Program-made: the position numbers and the translations under genes
Notes under the pieces: generated by a model
Databases searched by the model: none
Told to the model about the DNA's origin: nothing
Seen by the model: only the letters and a program-made list of their open reading frames with translations
In this document: positions 12,404-24,877 of the stretch, piece by piece
Layout of the letters: each line of letters opens with the position of its first letter
Position numbering within the stretch: position 1 is the first letter of the stretch
From: Vandiemenella viatica
Lineage: Eukaryota; Arthropoda; Insecta; Orthoptera; Morabidae
Direction of reading: 5' to 3'
Assembly (NCBI GenBank): GCA_031002005.1
Contig: JARYHS010013631.1
Coordinates: 66,461,832-66,525,831, forward strand
DNA length: 64,000 bases

Positions 12404-12874
12404 ATATTCCCCTTCTGCCCAATAGTCAAGGTAAACCAATCTGCAGGGCTTAATGAAATTCCATGATACAATAACACTGATAGCTAGTGTTAAACTACTA
12501 CACTGACAATCAATACAGCATTTCCTCCCATTCTGCTATTAGTCATATTTAATGAAGGTTACCATGTTTGTCTCCAATGTAATGCAATTTGAAATAAAAG
12601 TAGATGAACTCTTCTTACCATCTTAGTTATGAATTCTTTAATTGGGAAAAAAAAACCAAACAAAAAAAAACAAATGAGATTAAAATGTACAAATTGTGTT
12701 ACCCCATAATTGCAGAATGAAACAAAATTAACTACTGCACACTGATTCCGCAGACAAACAAATTATATGTCCTGCAAAGTTGCTTTTACCGACTTCAGAG
12801 TCTTTGATCAACAGGAGAGAAGAACTTCCCCAAATTTTGTTCTGTTGTCTTATCAAGGAGCCCCCACATGTATT
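12404..12874. other. no feature seen
   Basis: AT-rich DNA with an A-rich run near 12645-12675. Nothing coding was recognised. Confidence 0.4.
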
Positions 12875-13092
12875 CAGTAGTGTAGCTAGGTTAGCAACGG
12901 CCCCACTTAAAAAAAAAAAAAAAATTTGGGGCCCTCAGGCCAGATAGGCGACATTTTTTTTCCCTTCCTTAAGCTCTACCAAGTCTTGTGAGGTTTGCTG
13001 GCAGAGGCTCTCCCCGAGCTGTGCTTTTGGGCCCCCAAGCTTGGAGGCCCTGGCGCACGGCACCACCTAGCCCTCCGATAGCTACGCTACTG
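12875..13092. mobile_element. hAT-type MITE, 218 bp
   Basis: The left end CAGTAGTGTAGCTA and the right end TAGCTACGCTACTG form imperfect terminal inverted repeats. They are flanked by an exact 8-bp target duplication CATGTATT at 12867-12874 and 13093-13100. The interior is GC-rich compared with its surroundings, with an A run at 12909-12924, and has no transposase. The 8-bp duplication and CAG-start termini fit hAT. It lies downstream of the last zinc-finger exon in that gene's sense. Confidence 0.9.
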
Positions 13093-13100
13093 CATGTATT

Positions 13101-14080
13101 ATCCATTTTACAACTTGTCCTAAATCTTTCAGTGATGAAGTATACCCATTGCAAAATCATAACCCTAAAATTAATTACTTAATGTTTATCAGGAAGAAAA
13201 TAGATCAAGTGTCTGAACAGCACAAATGGTCTTCTCAACAAAAGTAGGTGTTTGACAATATTATGTGTGTACATGAACCTGATGTAAACTGCACATGTAA
13301 AAGTTCATATGACCGAAGGCTCAAAACGTATCTTCTATATTGCAAATATAACTTCATTTTGGAAGGAGTCAGTAATCGATAAGATGAACCCTTTAAGGGG
13401 CACTGTGATAAGAGTAAGCAGTAATACCAATGTTTGTATAAGGGATTGAAAACTTTTATCAGTTTACAGATACTGTCACAGGTAAAGATATAGGTTAATT
13501 TAAAATTATAACACTGAAAGTATTGTAGAATTTGAAGATTATGGGTTAGATCAACACTGTGACCGATCTTGTGAGTAATTTTCGATTTTTTGTTTCACTG
13601 ATACTAAAATCAATTTCATGAGGACAAAATATATTAAAATATCATTCACGTGAATGTGCTGAGTATCTTTACAATTTTAATGGGAAGATAAACATATATT
13701 TAAAGAGAGAAAGCATATCATATGTGAAGAAACAAGACAAGGAAGAATTAACAGTATCATGAAATAACCGGTTTCATTATATGAGAGTGAAGAAGCAACA
13801 CGTAGAGTAAGATAAGAGAAAATATGTTTCATACTATTTGTTACCTATGTCTTTGTTCAAATTCACATTTCAAATTTCAAGCAAGAATAAAAACATCCTA
13901 CATACTGCTAAAAATTAATGTTTTCTTTGGTTTATTATAGATTTACTGCTCACAGGTGTATTAATGACTTAGAAGTTATCTGAAATTCATATAAATCAAT
14001 AATTTTCTCTAATTGTCTATTCAGTAAAAGAACTTCTAAAGTCACTGTGGCCAAAACTCCCTAATTTCTAATTTTTTCAT
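13101..14080. other. no feature seen; possible 3' UTR of the minus-strand gene
   Basis: AT-rich and without recognised repeats. It lies 3' of the 14-kb zinc-finger exon on the minus strand, so part may be untranslated exon. A further AATAAA (minus strand) is at 13931-13936. Confidence 0.35.
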
Positions 14081-14086
14081 TTTATT
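14081..14086 (-). promoter_or_regulatory. candidate polyadenylation signal
   Basis: AATAAA on the minus strand, 59 bases after the stop codon of the 14-kb exon. Such hexamers are common in AT-rich DNA, so use is unproven. Confidence 0.35.
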
Positions 14087-14144
14087 CATTGTGAACACCA
14101 CTAGTGACTCCACAATCTAAGTCGACGCATCAGAATTATGGAAA

Positions 14145-14467
14145 TTACACCATGTCAGCAGAAACAGAATTGTGAACAGGGTTAGAAATATGGATTGTTG
14201 GAAATAAGGACAGATTAACGGCACTGTGTTTCAACTTTATATGTGCCTTCATATTGTCTCTCCTGGTGAAAACTTGATGACACATAGGGCACTTAAGATT
14301 CTGAGGCTTATGACTGCGCAAATGATGCCACCTGTTGCTGACAGTTTTGCCACACAAACGACAAGTATAGAGAGATGGATTATTGGGAAGTCTATAGTAC
14401 ATGCACTCATAACTCGGATCCGACTGTTCTTCTTTGTATGATGAATTTCTCATATGTTTCCATTTAG
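14145..14467 (-). CDS. fru: fruitless-like alternative 3' exon with C2H2 finger pair (exon III)
   Basis: Terminal coding exon. The acceptor is a T-run followed by GCAG ending at 14468, so the exon starts at 14467. Two bases (CT) complete a split codon, then AAA TGG AAA CAT ATG. The open frame is unbroken to TAA at 14145-14147. Counting from that ATG, finger 1 has C31, C34, H44 and H48 (short C-x2-C-x9-H-x3-H) and finger 2 has C55, C58, H71 and H76 (C-x2-C-x12-H-x4-H). The segments VSNRWHHLRSH and TRRDNMKAHIKLKH match my memory of Drosophila Fruitless finger variants. Fru is a BTB zinc-finger transcription factor of courtship circuits and development. A related BTB-ZF (tramtrack or broad group) or a fruitless paralogue is the alternative. 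The shared 5' exons are outside the window. Confidence 0.65.
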
Positions 14468-15594
14468 CTGCAAAAAAAAAAATGACGAACTACGTAAACA
14501 GAATACACTAACATAATTACCAACTTTAAGTACAAATTGGTTTTGAAATAAGTAAATAAAGTCTCAGAAAAGAAATTTATTCAACATAAAGTGTTTCTTA
14601 CAAAATAGACAAGCTTAAAAAACTACAATTCTTACACATACTATTGCACCATGCTTTCAGAAATTGTAAAGAAATTCCAGTTAAATCAAATTTTAATTTA
14701 ATTTGGCTCCTCATCCACCCAACATCCTTCTCCCCTTCCTTGAACTACTTTTAAACATATATCATCAGCATATGTTCTATCCTTAAAAGTCTTAGGAACT
14801 ACTGAAATCCTTGAATATTCCAAATTCAAGATTCTACATTAATTTATTTTTTTTGTAGTTAAAAAGGTATTACCAAGAATTTTGTGTTACATATGTGGCA
14901 TTTTAATCTGTTTAATCTGAATCCTTTCAGGATGTAAAAGTTTTGACGATACGACTTTTACATAATGTCAAGCACTATTCTTGATTTCTAGGAACTGATT
15001 TTAGACTGATTTATTACAGAAATAAAAAAAGACATCAATGTTATATTACACAGTAAAAATACTCTTACATAAGATTGATTATATTCAATCCTTGATTTCT
15101 GATTTGGTTGCACAATTGGGATGTCAATTTAAAGACCTCAGCAAATCATACAAGATAATACACATAAAAACAGCTGCATATTTCTCCACTAGTGTTGCTT
15201 AGTTGCTTAAACAGCATACATTAACCATTATGCCACACGTAATTACAGAAAACTTTATAAAACTTACAATGGAATAAATAAATACACATTTACTCCCACC
15301 ACCCAAAAACATGATTCTGTGATGTGACTTCTATATGAGAAGAATGTAAGAAACCTCACATATAGCACATACAAGACAAAATTCGAAGACCCCTTCAAGC
15401 AGAGCCCTTTATGTATTAATGCATGGCAGTTAATACATATCTGTATTAAGCAGAAATGTGCTATGCAAAGAACATAGAGGAATTAAAAGGTCGGAAAGCA
15501 GTTCACAAGAAGTTTTAATTTCTATGAAAATCGTCTTTAGTAACGAAATTAACAGAAGTATCATGTCATCGATTCTGATCAGCCATGTGTTGTG
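14468..15594 (-). other. between zinc-finger exons; no other feature seen
   Basis: AT-rich DNA that would be intron for the 14-kb isoform and 3' UTR or flank for the 15.8-kb isoform. A minus-strand AATAAA is at about 15012-15017. Nothing coding was recognised. Confidence 0.4.
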
Positions 15595-15827
15595 CTACGA
15601 AAAAACAGCATGTTTTCCTCGCATGTGACGTCGCAGATTATCAGCCCGAGTGGTAGTGGCAAAACAAATGGGACACTGATGTTTCTCTGGCCTATGTTTC
15701 AAATAGTGATTTCTAAGATTTGACACAACTTTCCCACAAATATTGCATAGTGACAAACCATTCTGCAGTTTATGAAATATGGAACCAAGTGAGTCAATGC
15801 CGATGTCAGCATCTGTGAAAGTGATTC
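15595..15827 (-). CDS. fru: fruitless-like alternative 3' exon with C2H2 finger pair (exon II)
   Basis: The acceptor reads CTCTCTTTTTTCAG on the minus strand, and the exon starts at 15827 with GA completing a split codon, followed by ATC ACT TTC. The open frame continues to TAG at 15595-15597. It encodes about 77 residues. Finger 1 is C-x2-C-x9-H-x3-H (CNIC, then NHYLKH) and finger 2 is C-x2-C-x12-H-x4-H (CPIC, then RRHMRGKH), with six residues between the fingers, exactly as in the 14-kb and 31-kb exons. The open frame extends upstream of the acceptor to a methionine, but that part is read-through intron. As a mutually exclusive last exon it would change DNA-binding specificity of the BTB protein. 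The gene name is inferred from the sister exon. Confidence 0.65.
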
Positions 15828-16239
15828 CTGAAAAAAGAGAGATGTGGTACCATTTGATGCTATAAAGAGCTAAGTATAAACACATGAAATATAAAATTTA
15901 GTAATTTTCAGCTCTATGAAGCTCATTAAGAGGAAAATTCAAAATTAAAAAAGTCTCATGTAATTCATCAATTTTTAAATTACAGCTTAGTGGAGAAGGG
16001 CACTTGCGGACTAGTGATGATACTGCAGCTATGTAATTTCAAACATATAGAGTTTTTGTGGCTCAATCCCATCATGATTATTTCAAGGGTACTTTTGTTT
16101 TGCTAAAACAAAAAAAAGGGAAGCTAGATGACCTGTGCGAAAATTTCATGAATATGGTTAATAGTAATGTTGGTGGTCTGTAATAGAACGAAGAAAAACT
16201 GCCTCATTTTAAGCAATTATTTTACCTGTTTAGTGTAAT
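15828..16239. other. intronic, no feature seen
   Basis: AT-rich intron of the minus-strand zinc-finger gene. No repeat or coding sequence was recognised. Confidence 0.35.
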
Positions 16240-16860
16240 AGGTACATAACAAAAGTTGACACTAGTGAAGCAGTTTATTAATATCTCTGTGATATGTGCT
16301 GCTGCCATCTAACAGCATGGTTCTGAACTGTCTCATACATGCGACTTTCAGAGTTATTACTTTCGTCCTTCAATGGTCAAATTCAGAAAAAGTTCATTCT
16401 TAATTTACAATGTTGCTTAAGTGGAGATCTTAGTCTTAAAAATGATACCTCATTTATGAATTTCAGTTAGGTAGCAAGGAAGATAAATGGCTTGTGACAA
16501 AAAAATACATCAACTTTTGCCCTTTAAGTGTCGAATTATGAAAAATTCTTTTCTTAAAATATTATGTGACCAAAGCAGTGACCTTAATTTCTAAAATAAT
16601 ACCCCACTTCGGTTGCATATCAAGGAAGAAAGACAAATAACTCAGGTAAAAAAAAATATTTTACAGAAATAACGATACTTTTGCCATTTAAGGGTCAAAT
16701 TATATATATATATATATAAATCCTTTCGTCACCAAAGCGGATACCTTGATGTTTTAAATGATAACTCATGGTACGAAGGGAGATAATGCCTGTGACAAAA
16801 AAAAATACCTTTTGGAAATAATATATATGATTATTCATTACACATTTTTACCATCTCTAC
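16240..16860 (-). repeat. three degenerate units of the ~150-bp hAT-borne tandem repeat
   Basis: Units recur at about 16480, 16623 and 16776 on the minus strand. Each contains a version of ATTTATCTCCCTT, GGTATCATTTTAAA, CTTTGGTCAC and GACCCTTAAAGGGCAAAA. They are reverse-oriented relatives of the 11-unit array at 47400-49080. The flank at 16240-16370 (minus strand: TATGAGACAGTTCAG, then CACATATCACAGAGAT) matches the flank of that array at 49081-49280. This is therefore a remnant of a second copy of the same element. A (TA)n run lies at 16695-16718. Confidence 0.75.
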
Positions 16861-17587
16861 CAGAACCAGAGTTATTTTGTTAAATTGGAAAATAAAATCT
16901 GGTTGGTTTGAATGAAGAACAGGTGTAAGGCTAATAACATTTACACTATCTTATAGACAGAAGGGGCAAAGAGATATTTATTCTTGCGAACTAAGTCAAA
17001 CACTTTATTTTCGGTATTTTATGTACAAAGATGAAAGTATGAATCAATACACTGTCATTTCATCAGTATCAATTTACCTCAAGCACAAAAAAAAAAAGCA
17101 TAAAAAGGCATGTAGAAAAACTGACATTTGGTCTACTGCAATTTTTAACAATAAAACAATTCTCCGAAATATAATAAGGCCAATTACTAACATAATACAT
17201 TCCCTCCATTAATACAGGAAGTATTCAATCTGATTTAAAAAACTTTATTTGCTACTGTGGTAACATGAGAGCAATCAAAGGACCAACAATAGCACTTTTC
17301 TACATTTCAAGAGCATCATATGAACCAACAAATTCATGCATACATGGAACAATTTTCTGTTAAGAATCAAGTGCACCAATATGTAGTAATCATAAGTCTC
17401 TCAATTAAATAAAAATCTACACATCCACTTCACTTCCTCACTAATAAGACTTATCACAAGCAGTATAAAGATAACAAGAAAACTGCCATGACCAAAAGAA
17501 AATGTTAAAAATGTCACAAAAGCTGAAACTTTTTATTTTTCCACTGACTCTCCCAGCAATACGAGTTTATGAAAAATCTTGTTATTT
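16861..17587. other. intronic, no feature seen
   Basis: AT-rich DNA. The open frame 17021-17212 is lysine-rich and has no recognised motif. Confidence 0.35.
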
Positions 17588-18170
17588 TTCTTTCAGTTTA
17601 ATTTAATTGTAATTGAGCATTTTGCCCAGTTGATTTTTTTTTTTACTTTCAATTCTTCAAGAGCAATATCACCATCCATCTACTCCTGCCTCTTATGAAT
17701 TTTAATGATAAATTCTTTCAGTTCTTAAGGAAATTGTTCATCACTTCCCTTAGTAACAATCCCAGACCAGCATTTACTTGCCTACAAAGAAATCTTTCCA
17801 TTCTTTTATGTCTGAAATCAAGCATCAATGTATGGTCATGATCACCTTCCTCCTACTTGTTCTACCAATATCGATCCAAGCCTATCACTATACACTTCCA
17901 GCTTTCTATTCACTTGCCTTCTGTCTCCCAAGGACTCCCAGTACAGCTCCTTTAGTTACATCAGTTACTGATTGAGTTCTACAGTAAATTCCATAAACAA
18001 ATCTAGCTACCCTCCCATGCACCACTTCAAATACCTGAAATTGATTCACAAAGTCTGGGTTCCATACTACATCACCATAAGAAAAAAATAATGTAGCATA
18101 TTATCATCTCTGTTGGGAGCAAATTTAATGCACATTGTTTAATTTTTTTTAATACTTCCATACAAAAATT
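17588..18170 (-). mobile_element. family B CR1-like 3' fragment, degenerate
   Basis: Starts (3' end) with TTTAATTTAATTGTAATTGAGC. It continues collinearly with the better copy at 34091: the LPR-MMNNLPK region (17720-17760), the KGVxRFSFLG region (17785-17815), and the HDHKL region (17820-17850). Heavily substituted C-terminal ORF2 and 3' UTR. Confidence 0.6.
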
Positions 18171-18644
18171 TATCTAGTTAAAAACATTTGTAAGTTTCCT
18201 TTTTTTGTTTTTGTTTTGTAAGAAAGCTTTTGATTTAAAACTGGCTGATTTGGATCAGATCAGCATATCTGAAACCAAACTATTTGCAAGAAGAAGATAA
18301 AAATAACTGATTAAAATCAAATACTGAATTTTATTACAAGTTAAATATTTCTAATTTTTGCTAATACTCAACAGTTCATGATAAATAATTAAAATGAAGT
18401 ACAATTTTGATCTCAATTTCAAAATTTCTATATTTTCGGTGATGAAATCAAATTACAAAATCCATTCTATGTTACCATAAAAAAGGTTTAAACGGCAAAA
18501 TGTTCATTAGATGTTTTTAATAACATACACAGACTTCCGTTCTAAAAGATAAGATGGCAAAAACTTTTATCACAGTCTGAATTGATCTATCAACTGGTTA
18601 TTTAAATCATATACTTTAAATATTTTAATTAATTTTTTTAAATT
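18171..18644. other. intronic, no feature seen
   Basis: AT-rich DNA without recognised structure. Confidence 0.35.
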
Positions 18645-18882
18645 TAATTTAATTGCAATGGAGCACAGGCTCCGGTGGCAATTTCCCTACACACCCATCT
18701 TCCCCCTATCCTGCACCTACCTACATTTGCCCTCTACAAATTTTATCTTTAAATTCTTTCAAAGTTTTTGGTAAATTGTTCATCATTTCTCTTGGTAACT
18801 CATTCCAATCCCTGACACCCTTACCTAAGAGAGAGAATCTTCCTACACCCTTGTGCCTGAAATCGAGTGCCAGTTAGTGAAA
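18645..18882 (-). mobile_element. family B CR1-like 3' fragment
   Basis: About 230 bp nearly identical by eye to 34091-34325: GCAATGGAGCACAGGCTCCG, then CCTGAAATCGAGTGCCAG. It encodes the last residues of ORF2 (HKGVGRFSLLGKGVRDWNEL) plus the short 3' UTR with TTTAA repeats. The 5' truncation point is at about 18880, a typical dead-on-arrival insertion. Confidence 0.8.
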
Positions 18883-21299
18883 TACGAATAATACTAATAT
18901 CTCATGGTAATAATGTGTAGGAAATTGCTTTACAGGCAATATGAAAATTCACAATATCATTGATAATCTATTAATCATGTAGAAAAATATAAAGACACAC
19001 GGCACTCATAGAATCTTATCAAGAGTGGCGGGGAAAAACACAAACGGATCACTTTTAAAACAGAATTATAATTTGAAACCAGCAACACACAATAACAAAC
19101 ATGAAATAAATAAAAAGCAAGTATAATATACTGTTATAGAAATTCATAATTCAGAGCAATCTGAGTGATGAAGTTACTGGTTTACCAGTAGGACATCAAC
19201 AGAAGTTGAAGCCATGGTGTTCAACTATTGTAAGTGATAGATTCACCTTTTTTTTTATCCATATCGTTGTTTTACCATTAATTTATATCTGAAAAAGGCT
19301 GAACAACAGGAAGATTTTCTGGACTGAAGAAAAAATTCCTATCAATATACACTTCGTTAGAATAATTGTATCCTCAACTGATATTCCTCTAATTGTATCA
19401 CATTTCTAATCTAAAAATGTCTTGTAAATATTAAATGGCTATGCACCATTTAAATAAAAGGCTGTCATTTAAATTCAAAGAATGTTTCTCAGGTAACTTA
19501 TTTTAGAATTAATATAATTAAACAAGACTATAAACCATTGCAATTATTAACTTAGGTATTAAACAGCAACAAATATCAGGTGTGACAAAAAGTAAAATAA
19601 AGGCAAAAGAAAATACATTAAAGTTCTACGAGTTAGTGCCCTTTTTTATTTCTCTTGAGTGTATAACTAAAGGGAACATGATCATAAAGAAATACATTGT
19701 TCCAACAATGACTAAATACAAATTTCTATACAGTATTCAAACATACAGATTATAAATGAAGAGTAAAATAAAACGCTAAGTAATGTTCACAATGAAAAGC
19801 ACAAGTAATGCAGATTCTATAGACAAAATGCTGCAATTATTCAGATTAACAGGATTTTTGTTTCCTACTTTCTTTTAGAGAGATAAGAAATGCCCAGATC
19901 CAGTCATTAAACGCAATTTTGTTTACAGTTGAAAATTTTATACAGGAATTTTTAGGTTAAAAAAAAAAAAAAAAAAAACATTCCTGTAATTCATATCGAT
20001 AATTACAAATATACAAAGTCATTGTTTACACATTTTATTTTCACAGTACTATGTACTGAATGAGAAATGTGATTTATAAAATGAAATATACTTCTCAACA
20101 AAATAGTAGAAATTTGTACCAAAGAATACCCTTTTTATAGTTAGAAATACTTAAAGTAACAAGACCTTTCATTCAAATACAATTAAAACAAGCATACTTA
20201 ATACTGTTAACAACTAATTACTTTCTGAGGCAGAAATGGAGAGATTTACAAATCTTAAGTATTCCAAATCAAAAATTAAAACCAGAATTCAACAAATATA
20301 AACGCAACAACGTATATATGCAGAAACATTCTAAAACAGTAGTACATTTTTTTCCTGTCCTCGTTAAAAGTGATTCTCTTATGTAATAAACTTAAAAGTA
20401 TAAACAATTGTCACTGAATTGGGTGATGTACAAAATATAAATTAAAAATATATATAATAGATGAGTGTTGAAATACTGTACTTAACATTACGAAGTGTAT
20501 TTGTAGTAAGTATACTAAAAACTTCTTCAGTTCTCAATGAGCATCTATATTCATGAACCAAATGACAGTTAATGAAAACAATGGGCAAGATTTTGGAAGT
20601 AGCTAGGAATCAGTTTCTTGACAAACACCGAAAAACTATGCCCACCCACTCCCCCCTTTTCAAAAAACAACTTAGCTTGTCAGTCTTGAAAAATGGGATA
20701 CACAGGATTGGTAGTCATTAATTTAAAGGTGGCACAGAAACAGAGGCAGTTCCTGCTTATAATCAAACCCACCTGATGTACTCATATAAATTGAGAAATT
20801 AAGCAACGTAAGAAAGACAAGGAACTGTATCACATGCTGCATAATCACTAATAACCAGTTAAGTTGTAGGTTATGTCATAAACATTTAACATCGATTTGT
20901 TGAAGTTCTTAACAAAGTCACATCGCTAATATTTAATTGATTATGTGTGAGTAGTATTTTATCTTTGTTCTAAATTTTATAATTCGTTGGTATTACAAGA
21001 TTTTGAAGAATTTAAAGTTTTGTAGTTCTCTGAAGTTGCATTGACTAGTTTTGTGATGAAAGTAACAAAACCTCTCAAATTTCAAAAATTCACAAAGATC
21101 TTAAATATTTTTTAAGATGTGCTAAAATGTAAATACTGGTAAAATCCAATAACAAAATCATCCATGATTTTAATAATTTTTCTTACATATGCAGAGAACA
21201 AAAGCATGAAAAAAAAAATTAAAACCAACCAAACTCCAGGACAATAATTTTAATTAACACCATCCAGCAACACTGGTTTGTAGCTTGGTTCCTCCACTT
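18883..21299. other. intronic, no feature seen
   Basis: About 2.4 kb of AT-rich sequence in the intron between the 31-kb and 15.8-kb exons. There is an A run at 19959-19977. No coding sequence, TIR or tandem repeat was recognised. Confidence 0.35.
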
Positions 21300-22525
21300 C
21301 CAATCCCCACCCCGGCAAACTGTCTGTGATGCTCAGTCTTGGCTGAGCAGCAGTAAGAGATGGAGCTCCCACTCACTTTGACCACCAGGTGTGAATTACT
21401 CTCTGTAATTCATTTTATGTGTGCAAAAAACACTGCGCTGGGGGACATTCATACCCAATTGTGTGAAGTCTATGGCGAAAAGTGTATGAGCCTACAACAT
21501 ATGTGCAAATGGTGCAGAGAATTCAAATACAGACGTACAGATGTCCATGATGAACAGCGTTCCAGATAGCCATCGGTTTCGGAAGAAATGATTGCGTAAG
21601 TGGGAGAAGAAATGCTGAAAGATCGAAGGGTGATGGTTCAGGAGATCGGCGAGATGATCCCTGATGTCAGCAAGACAACCATTGAAAAAATTTTGACAGA
21701 CCATTTAGGGTAAGCCAGGGTTTGTGCAAGGTGGGTACCAAGAATTCTTATGGAAGACCATAAATGGCAACGTGCTGAAGCAGCCCGCAAATTTCTTCAC
21801 GCCTATGAAACTGATGGTGAAGAATTCTTGGATTCAATTGTTACTGGGGATGAGACCTGGGTCACTACACGACGCTGGAAATGAAGGAACAATCCCATCA
21901 TCGGAAACATTCAGAGTCGCCGAAGCCACGGAAGTTCAAGCAAACACTGTCTGTTGGTAAAGTGATGGTGAACGTGTTTTGGGACAGGAAGGGGTTACTG
22001 CTGTGCGAAATCATGCCTGCTGGTACAACAATCAATGTTGACCGCTACTGTGTGACTTTGAAGAATCTGCACCTAAGAATTAAAAAGAAGAGGAGAAGTA
22101 TGCTCACAAGGGGAGTGCGTTTCCATCACAAGAACACTCGTCCACACGCTGCTCATGTAACAACTGATCTTCTCAACAAATTTGAATGGGATATTGTCAC
22201 ACACCCACCCTATAGCCTGGAAATAGCTCCAAGTGATTACCATCTCTTGCCTGAATTGAAGAAACACCTGGGTGGGACTCAATTCAGAACCAGAGAGGAG
22301 CTGAAAGAAGAGGTGTTAAGTTACCATAGCGGCGCGGATAGAGAGTTCTACGACTATGGCATAAAGAAGATGGTACACCACATGTAAAAATGCATTGACC
22401 TCAACGGCAATTATGTAAAAAATAGGAAAAAGTCTAAACTTTCCAAAAATGTATAATTCAAAGCAAATAAACATGTTTTTCATTGTAAAAGATCATTTGG
22501 ACCTTACTTTATGGACAACCCTCAT
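21300..22525 (+). mobile_element. mariner element, decayed
   Basis: Transposase remains at 21360-22387 followed by a mariner-type 3' end, ACTTTATGGACAACCCTC (about 22505-22523). The matching 5' terminal repeat was not found, so the left end is eroded or lies just before 21300. Confidence 0.7.
21360..22387 (+). pseudogene. mariner transposase (SETMAR type)
   Basis: The first frame (21360-21569) gives the helix-turn-helix domain: LSVIHFMCAKNTALGDIH, then HMCKWCREFKYRRTDVHDEQ. After frame changes, TGDETWV at about 21842-21862 keeps the first catalytic aspartate. The third frame (21881-22387) gives the C-terminal half. There the second catalytic block reads FHHKNTRPHAA, with the expected aspartate replaced by asparagine, and the third block YSLEIAPSDYHL keeps its aspartate. 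With at least two frameshifts and a lost catalytic residue it is inactive. It normally cuts and pastes at TA sites. It sits in the intron of the zinc-finger gene, antisense to it. Confidence 0.8.
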
Positions 22526-23355
22526 ATTTCTGTTCGAGTCACCTTTTTCACAAATTTGTTTTCTTTGTTACAGTCAACACAGATGACAGTGATCCAGTTT
22601 ATTTTTTTTACAACACTCTTAATGTATATTTCTCACAATTTATAAAAGATTTTTGTTCATCAATGTAAGATGGGATGCATATTACACTTAAGAATACTCT
22701 AAAGTGGCAGAGGACGAGTTTAAACTCCTTTAAAATAACCAAACAGACTGCATTGCCATCCATGGTCACAGTCAGGTTTTAAACAAAGCCAGTCATAGAA
22801 CATCTGATACAATTGTAACAACAACACAGTGTTTATAGCATTTATTTTTGAGTTAAAGAAGTTTGTTGATATCAATTTTGTATGCAATGATAGAAAATGA
22901 TTTTCAGACTGAAATGGAAATGCAAAAGAGTGCCAAAATGCAATGAACTTTACATGACTGTTAAATAAAAGCAGACATACTAAATCAACATCTCCATTTG
23001 CATCTAGTTTTTTTTTTTTTATTAATAACTGCTAATAATTAATGATGTCAAACCTAAGTCTTCCTGCTCCATTGTCACTCAAACAGTATATTAGACCAAT
23101 GATATCTATGCTTGAAAGTTTGATCATACATGCTCTAAATGAAAACAATTAACAAGTGAAGACAATATGTAAAATTCAGCTATTAAAAATAAAATGAATA
23201 TCATAGAGTTCAGGCAACATTATATTCATAGATTATCATTCCCCCAAGTGTTATTTTTTCACGTTAGATCAATTAGTTACTTTCACTATCTCGACAATTT
23301 TCTGATAACTTTTTAAACAAAATAAATAAAAAAATAAATCTGAATAGTACTAATA
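22526..23355. other. intronic, no feature seen
   Basis: AT-rich DNA. Nothing recognised. Confidence 0.35.
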
Positions 23356-24000
23356 ATGTTGCAACTGTATTCTTGCCTGGCTATAAGAAGGAATACTGCA
23401 AAAAGTCTAAAGGACACGAAGGCAGCGGTTTGGGCAGAATTTTTTCATTTGACGGCTACCAACGAACACACATCTGGACACAGACTATGCCTCAAAGGTG
23501 AGACAAGTTGGTGCAAATTCCGAAAAGCCCAAGAGAAAAATGAGCCTTATGACCACACTCATCTTCCTTTTGCTGTCATGGAACAAATAAAACCCATATT
23601 TAGAGACTTGGCCCATCCATACCTCTTGTGTACGTGCCTACATGGTGGAACGCAAAAACCGTCAGAGTCATTCAACAATGTTGTATGGTTTCGGCTACTA
23701 AAAACAACTTTTATTTTAATGACAACATTTCAGTTGGGAGTGTATCAAGCTATTACAAGTTTCAGTGAAGGAAATTTAGCAAAGTGTAAAATTTTGAGTT
23801 ATCTAGGCATATCTCTAGGCAAGAACTGTGTCAAGTTTTTGAAAAAGGATGACAAACTCCGGCTTAAAATAGCGGGCAAAGCTATCATAGAAATTGATAA
23901 AAAGTGTCGCCAGGCCACACAGCAAGCAAAAAGAAAGATTGAGGACTAGTTTGAAGAACTAGAAGAACCAGACAGACCTTCATATGAAGGTGGAATGTAC
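23356..24000 (+). pseudogene. Mutator-like transposase-domain protein, C-terminal fragment
   Basis: A 197-residue open frame with AVWAEFFHLTATNE (about 28-41), then DSWCK-like TSWCKFRKAQ (about 58-67), PFAVMEQIKPIFRDLAHPYLL (about 80-100), CLHGGTQKPSESFNNVVW (about 103-120) and QLGVYQAITSFSEGN (about 136-150). I recognise this as the C-terminal region of the Mutator-like transposase-domain proteins common in insect genomes, with conserved HGxTQNPxESxNxxxW. The expected N-terminal two thirds are absent. A stop at 23947-23949 is followed in frame by FEELEEPDRPSYEGGMY and a second stop, so the original protein was slightly longer. No terminal repeats were seen. The frame is remarkably open for this region. 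Confidence 0.65.
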
Positions 24001-24877
24001 TAAAGTAAGAATAAAATCAGTTTTGATTAAATAGTCTTATCTTTATTTGCGTTTTCCCGACAACTGTGTTTTTGAATGGTTAGGAACATTTTTCTCAACT
24101 ACTATTAATGATATAAACACGATTTTTTTTTTTAAATAAATTGTTTCCCGTTTGTTAGTAGTTGATTTAAACTGAGAAAATTTAAATATCTTTTAAAGAA
24201 CTATGGTATAAATTTAATTAATGTAAAAAAATGCAGTTTATTTGGTTATTTCTAAAAAAAATATTCTTTTAAATATATTTTTATTATTTTTAAGACTTAT
24301 CAGTTTAAAATGAAGATAAAAATATAAGGAACACAATTTTAAAAAAATCATGATAATATGTCAATTGTTTAGGGAGAAAAATGTTCCTTAAGTCATATAA
24401 CTTAACATGACCGAGATAGAACCATCTGACTCCCCTTAAATGTTTCCCATGCTAATGTTTCTAGTGAGGCAGACTTCCTCTCCATCTTCATGTGCACTAA
24501 TTTGAATATCGTAAAAACTTATAGTCTGTCTAATGGCATCCTAACACCCTTTATAGTGTTAATCAAAAATATAGCTTTCTTTAAAATAAACTTATGCAAT
24601 AAATTTCAACTATATAATTTCTTATAACCATCCAAATACTTCCTTCTCCTGCTATCTTTCAAAACTGTCTCATTACTGACTGCTTTTAAAATGATTCAAA
24701 TCTCTTCTTTTCCTTGACCCAACCTCACACATGAAAAATGGTATGCTCTATATATGAAAGTATGTTAAATATCTTTCTCATTTCAAGTCTGTTCCCTTGG
24801 CAATTAAAAATCTAACTGGAGCTTTGGCCTGACCGATGTTTGGCCTAATATCTCACTTGCTTCTTCTATAGTTGATG
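24001..24877. other. intronic, no feature seen
   Basis: AT-rich DNA without recognised structure. Confidence 0.35.

Noticed and set aside
14226..14441. 71-codon plus-strand frame opposite the 14-kb zinc-finger exon
   Set aside because: Shadow of the zinc-finger coding sequence on the other strand.
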